Below are positions 14,449 through 17,150 of a DNA stretch of 17,150 nucleotides, piece after piece. Made by a program: the position numbers and the translations under genes. Every line of letters starts with the position of its first letter. Within the stretch, counting starts at the first letter, position 1. Origin of the DNA: Pseudomonadota bacterium (GTDB lineage: Bacteria > Bdellovibrionota > Oligoflexia > Oligoflexales > Oligoflexaceae); assembly GCA_029556045.1 (NCBI GenBank), contig JAKQGS010000311.1, forward strand, positions 1-17,150, in the 5' to 3' direction. The notes beneath the pieces are model-generated. The model made no database searches, was not told where the DNA came from, and saw only the letters and a list, made by a program, of their open reading frames with translations.

Positions 14449-16216
14449 ATTGTTCCATGAATTCCTTGTGCTTTTTTTCAATTCTGGCTCGATCCCGGTC
14501 TTCCATATTGCCTTTAATCATTTTTTCCATGTAGGACCGAGCGGCTTTGGGATCCTTGAGTTTGAGATGCACATCCCCCAAATGTTCCATGATCACAGCT
14601 TCCCCCGGCATTTTCTCATGAGCCTTATTCAGCATATCCAATGCTTTTTGATATTCACCCTGCTGATAATAGACCCAACCAAGCGAGTCCATATAGAAGG
14701 CATCGTCTGGTTTGAGCTCCAGGGCTTTTTTAATCAGGCTCTCTGCTTCCTCAAGGTTCTCTCCTGCTTCCGCAAAGAGATAGCCCAGATAATTATAGGC
14801 ACTGCTATGTTGAGGATCTTTGCGAATGACTTCCCGCATGGCTTCGATACAGTCCTTCCGCTGACCCAATTTTTCATGGTAGACGCCCGTCATAAAGACC
14901 AGGCCAGCCACCGTGGGGTTCTCTTTTATTCCCTCCACCAGGAAATCAATAGCCTCCCGGGTACGACCAGCATCATCCAGCACCGCACCACCCAGTGTGA
15001 AGAAGTCGGCCTGGGTTTCCCCTTTTAATTTTGTCATACGACGAACAATAGCCATGGCCTCATCATGACGTTTTTGCTCCCGCAGAATATTCACTGAGCG
15101 AAACATGCCATGGGGAAAATACTGGGAGTTTTCCGGTATTCCCCCGTAGATAGTAATCGCCCCTGCCAGATCGCCCACCTTCTCCTTGCCTAAACCGGAC
15201 ATATATTTAAGACGGTCGGACTCTGGATGTTTTTGGGCCATATCGCTGAGGATGACCTCCGCTTCCTGATAGCGTTTGAGTTCCCATAACACGATGGCCT
15301 GCTGCAGGCGTATGCCCGCGCTCGCAGATTTACTGCTTTCCGCAGCCTCATTGAGCAGTGTCAGCGCATCATTCAAATCGCCGATTTCGCGATAGAGTTC
15401 CACCATCCGGGCAATCAACTCCTCGCTGGTGGGATTCATGCGAAACAGAATCTCATAAAGATTGACCGCTTTTTTGGACTGGTTATTCAGATCCAATGCC
15501 AGCGCGTAAATCAGTATTTTTTCAGGATCGTTACTCTGCAATTCATAGGCTCGCTCGGCCGGTTTCAGCGCTTTGCTCTTTTGGCCCATGGAAATATGAA
15601 TCTTAGCCACCGTGGCCCAGCCGTCAGCGAAATCTGGCAACTTCTTCGTGAGGTCATTGGCCACCGCAAGAGCTTCAGGCATTTTTTTCATGGATAGGTA
15701 GAGTCGGATCAAATGAAGGTAAGCATCAGGCGACTGCGGTGCCAGGGTTATTGACTTCTCTAGATGGGAAATACCGTCCTCTGCTTGTCCACTAGCGGCC
15801 AGCAGCTGACCATGCAGGCTGTGGAGATTCGCGTCTTTCGGATAAAGCAGAATGGTTCGTTTGCTTTTCAGCAGGGCTTCCGGCAATTTCCCGGAGCCTG
15901 CCTCTGCGGCGATCATTTTCCAGGCCACATACGCATTGGGGTCAAGGTCGTAGGCGTCCTCATACATTTTGCGCGCCACGCCAATGTTATTTTTCATGGC
16001 TTCATATTCAGCAACCATGAAGTAATAGCTGGCATTCATTTTGCGCCGCATCGGCGACCAAAGATTCGGTCCCGGCTCCCCCGACGCATCATAGTCCATC
16101 GTGATGGTGTTATCTTCAGAATCAATAAAAGTAGGCGATGTTTTTTGAGGCGTGGAGGTTCGACAACCACTTCCTAAAATCATCGCCAACAATCCAGTTA
16201 GTATCGGTCGCATCAT
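14426..16216 (-). CDS. TPR-repeat lipoprotein (family adjacent to lolB)
   Basis: The protein is 596 residues. The signal peptide (MMRPILTGLLAMILGSGC) places a possible lipidated cysteine at 18; the lipobox has Gly at -3, which is unusual. From about residue 80 to the end there are roughly a dozen tetratricopeptide repeats. Residues around 500-560 (NYLGYLFAEAG, DSLGWVYYQQGEYQKAL, then MEHLGDVHLKL) are the conserved C-terminal repeats of the Pseudomonas TPR protein encoded next to lolB. It is likely an outer-membrane-anchored scaffold; partners are unknown. The start has AGGTGA eight bases upstream. It follows truA by 69 bases and overlaps the lolB-like gene. Confidence 0.88.
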   Translation of the reverse strand: MMRPILTGLLAMILGSGCRTSTPQKTSPTFIDSEDNTITMDYDASGEPGPNLWSPMRRKMNASYYFMVAEYEAMKNNIGVARKMYEDAYDLDPNAYVAWKMIAAEAGSGKLPEALLKSKRTILLYPKDANLHSLHGQLLAASGQAEDGISHLEKSITLAPQSPDAYLHLIRLYLSMKKMPEALAVANDLTKKLPDFADGWATVAKIHISMGQKSKALKPAERAYELQSNDPEKILIYALALDLNNQSKKAVNLYEILFRMNPTSEELIARMVELYREIGDLNDALTLLNEAAESSKSASAGIRLQQAIVLWELKRYQEAEVILSDMAQKHPESDRLKYMSGLGKEKVGDLAGAITIYGGIPENSQYFPHGMFRSVNILREQKRHDEAMAIVRRMTKLKGETQADFFTLGGAVLDDAGRTREAIDFLVEGIKENPTVAGLVFMTGVYHEKLGQRKDCIEAMREVIRKDPQHSSAYNYLGYLFAEAGENLEEAESLIKKALELKPDDAFYMDSLGWVYYQQGEYQKALDMLNKAHEKMPGEAVIMEHLGDVHLKLKDPKAARSYMEKMIKGNMEDRDRARIEKKHKEFMEQYGEKPSQ

Positions 16217-16285
16217 GGCTTATCACCTGCAAAAAATCCTGATAGAAAATTTTATGCTGAAACGATGGAAAGAGCCATGCGAATA

Positions 16286-17095
16286 TCAGAAGATAGGATA
16301 GGAAAATCCGGTATCCCCCCGACGAATCAAATGCTGGAGCGAAGGAACGCCGTCGTAACATACCCGCACCAGGGATAACCCCAAAGCGGGAGCCGTCTGT
16401 CCAGCCAGCGTGCGATCCCGCGCTTTAATGAGGTCGGGAATAGCGGGGAAGGCCTTTTTCTGCCCCGCTATTTCCACAAGGGTTCCCACGATGGCGCGGA
16501 TCATCTGCTTGAGAAACCCCTCTCCGGATATCCAAAAGTCCACAAGGGGTCCACGTTCTTCGACGACGACATCATAGACCTCGCGAACCTTGCTTTTTGC
16601 AGATGAATCGGAAGCGCAAAAAGATGAGTAATCGTACCTACCTATAAAAAATTGAGCATTTTTAATAAAAAGATCCCATGCCAATGGGTAAGGGAGGTGC
16701 CAGACAAATGGCCGGACATAGGGAGGCATGCCAACCTCCCGCCAGATGCGGTAACGGTAAACCTTTCCTTTTGCCGAAAAAATAGGATGAAATTGCGGAT
16801 CCGCCAAAGAAACCTTCAAAATGCCGATGGATTGGGGCAATACCGCATTCAGTGAGCGGTGCAGACGGCCAATATCCACATTTTCTGTGCTGCGAAAAGT
16901 TGCCACCTGATGATCAGCATGAACTCCCGTGTCGGTGCGGGAAGATCCCACCACCCGCACGGGATGCCGCAGGATAGTCTGCAGAGCTTTTTCAACGGTA
17001 TCCTGGATACCGAGCCCATTGGGCTGGGATTGCCAGCCCTTGAAGTCCGTGCCGATATAACTCAGATCCAGTTTGTATAAAGAGTCGAATTGAAT
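16286..17095 (-). CDS. truA: tRNA pseudouridine(38-40) synthase, probable AUU start
   Basis: The protein is about 269 residues and converts uridines 38-40 of the tRNA anticodon stem to pseudouridine. The N-terminus LYKLDLSYIGTDFKGWQ and the catalytic SSRTDTGVHA (D55) are typical, followed by KGKVYRYRIW and FLKQMIRAIVGTL. The residues before RTD are Ser-Ser where E. coli has Ala-Gly. No ATG, GTG or TTG exists in frame between the upstream stop (17125-17123) and residue V46, where a GTG (16960) would cut off the first strands of the fold. I therefore propose ATT at 17095, with GGAG (17107-17104) eight bases before it. The upstream gene's stop lies only 14 bases before this start, so they are coupled. 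A frameshift or base error is the alternative. Confidence 0.88.
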   Translation of the reverse strand: MQFDSLYKLDLSYIGTDFKGWQSQPNGLGIQDTVEKALQTILRHPVRVVGSSRTDTGVHADHQVATFRSTENVDIGRLHRSLNAVLPQSIGILKVSLADPQFHPIFSAKGKVYRYRIWREVGMPPYVRPFVWHLPYPLAWDLFIKNAQFFIGRYDYSSFCASDSSAKSKVREVYDVVVEERGPLVDFWISGEGFLKQMIRAIVGTLVEIAGQKKAFPAIPDLIKARDRTLAGQTAPALGLSLVRVCYDGVPSLQHLIRRGDTGFSYPIF

Positions 17096-17103
17096 ACGGG
17101 AGA

Positions 17104-17107
17104 CTCC
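17104..17107 (-). promoter_or_regulatory. Ribosome-binding site deciding the truA start
   Basis: GGAG reads leftward at 17107-17104 with exactly eight bases before the ATT at 17095. It is the only purine-rich site at a suitable distance from any codon that could begin a full-length TruA, and it is the reason for choosing ATT. Confidence 0.5.
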
Positions 17108-17109
17108 GC

Positions 17110-17150
17110 TCAGCGAATGGATTCAAAAGTAAACATCGCGCCGATAGTGG
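17110..17150 (-). CDS. C-terminal tail of an unidentified gene upstream of truA (partial)
   Basis: A leftward open frame enters from the right edge and ends at TGA 17112-17110, giving the last residues TIGAMFTFESIR. This is too short to identify. Its stop lies 14 bases before the proposed truA start, which fits an operon. An ATG within it (17136) would give only eight codons and is not needed. Confidence 0.35.
   Translation of the reverse strand, partial: TIGAMFTFESIR

Noticed and set aside
13741..14481. Start of the LolB-like gene at 14481
   Set aside because: The first 11 residues are polar and would weaken the signal peptide; the ATG at 14448 gives a more normal lipoprotein signal, though it too lacks a strong ribosome-binding site.
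1..17150. Mobile elements, CRISPR arrays, rRNA or tRNA genes
   Set aside because: No transposase, integrase, regularly spaced repeats or recognisable tRNA/rRNA stretches were seen on either strand.

Overview
The window reads as a dense, ordinary chromosomal region of a diderm (Gram-negative) bacterium with roughly balanced base composition. Two lipoproteins, a LolB-like carrier and a signal-peptide protein that looks like an outer-membrane barrel all point to an outer membrane. The gene content fits a proteobacterium or a Bdellovibrionota/Oligoflexia-type lineage. That placement is an inference: there is no rRNA or other marker here to fix it. I saw no tRNA or rRNA gene, insertion sequence, phage gene or CRISPR array.

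Layout. Positions 1-638 hold the end of a leftward pair: a short helical protein with a CheZ-like C-terminus and the first codons of a downstream gene. A 310-base divergent spacer follows, then a rightward SWIM/SNF2 helicase-like ATPase (949-3792). It converges on leftward gltX (3886-5334) across a bidirectional terminator. A second divergent spacer (5335-5494) opens a rightward four-gene unit (5495-8705): a tandem 6-pyruvoyl-tetrahydropterin-synthase-like protein, an HEAGH zinc peptidase, a D-Ala-D-Ala-ligase-like ATP-grasp enzyme and a 76-residue membrane/coiled-coil protein. A leftward TrpG/PabA-type glutamine amidotransferase (8762-9379) and a rightward exported protein (9400-10209) start 20 bases apart, back to back.

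The right part (17150 back to 10206) is one compact leftward gene train: the tail of an unknown gene, truA, a TPR lipoprotein, a lolB-like lipoprotein, a stand-alone type II secretion GspE N-terminal (MshEN-like) domain, oppD/dppD, oppF/dppF and murG. Gaps are very short or negative apart from 69 bases after truA. The TPR-lolB pair matches the order known from Pseudomonas. The MurG has sequence features of the Bacillus/Clostridium type and lies outside any division/cell-wall cluster. This train mixes lipoprotein sorting, peptide import and peptidoglycan precursor synthesis, so an envelope-biogenesis or wall-recycling theme is plausible.

The best candidates for something undescribed are the four-gene unit at 5495-8705 (pterin-fold protein, zinc peptidase, peptide-ligase fold, tiny membrane partner) and the orphan MshEN domain inside the envelope operon. 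Smaller points of interest are truA, which appears to need an AUU start codon, and a 10-bp stem that pairs one gene's stop codon with the next gene's Shine-Dalgarno at 18-89.
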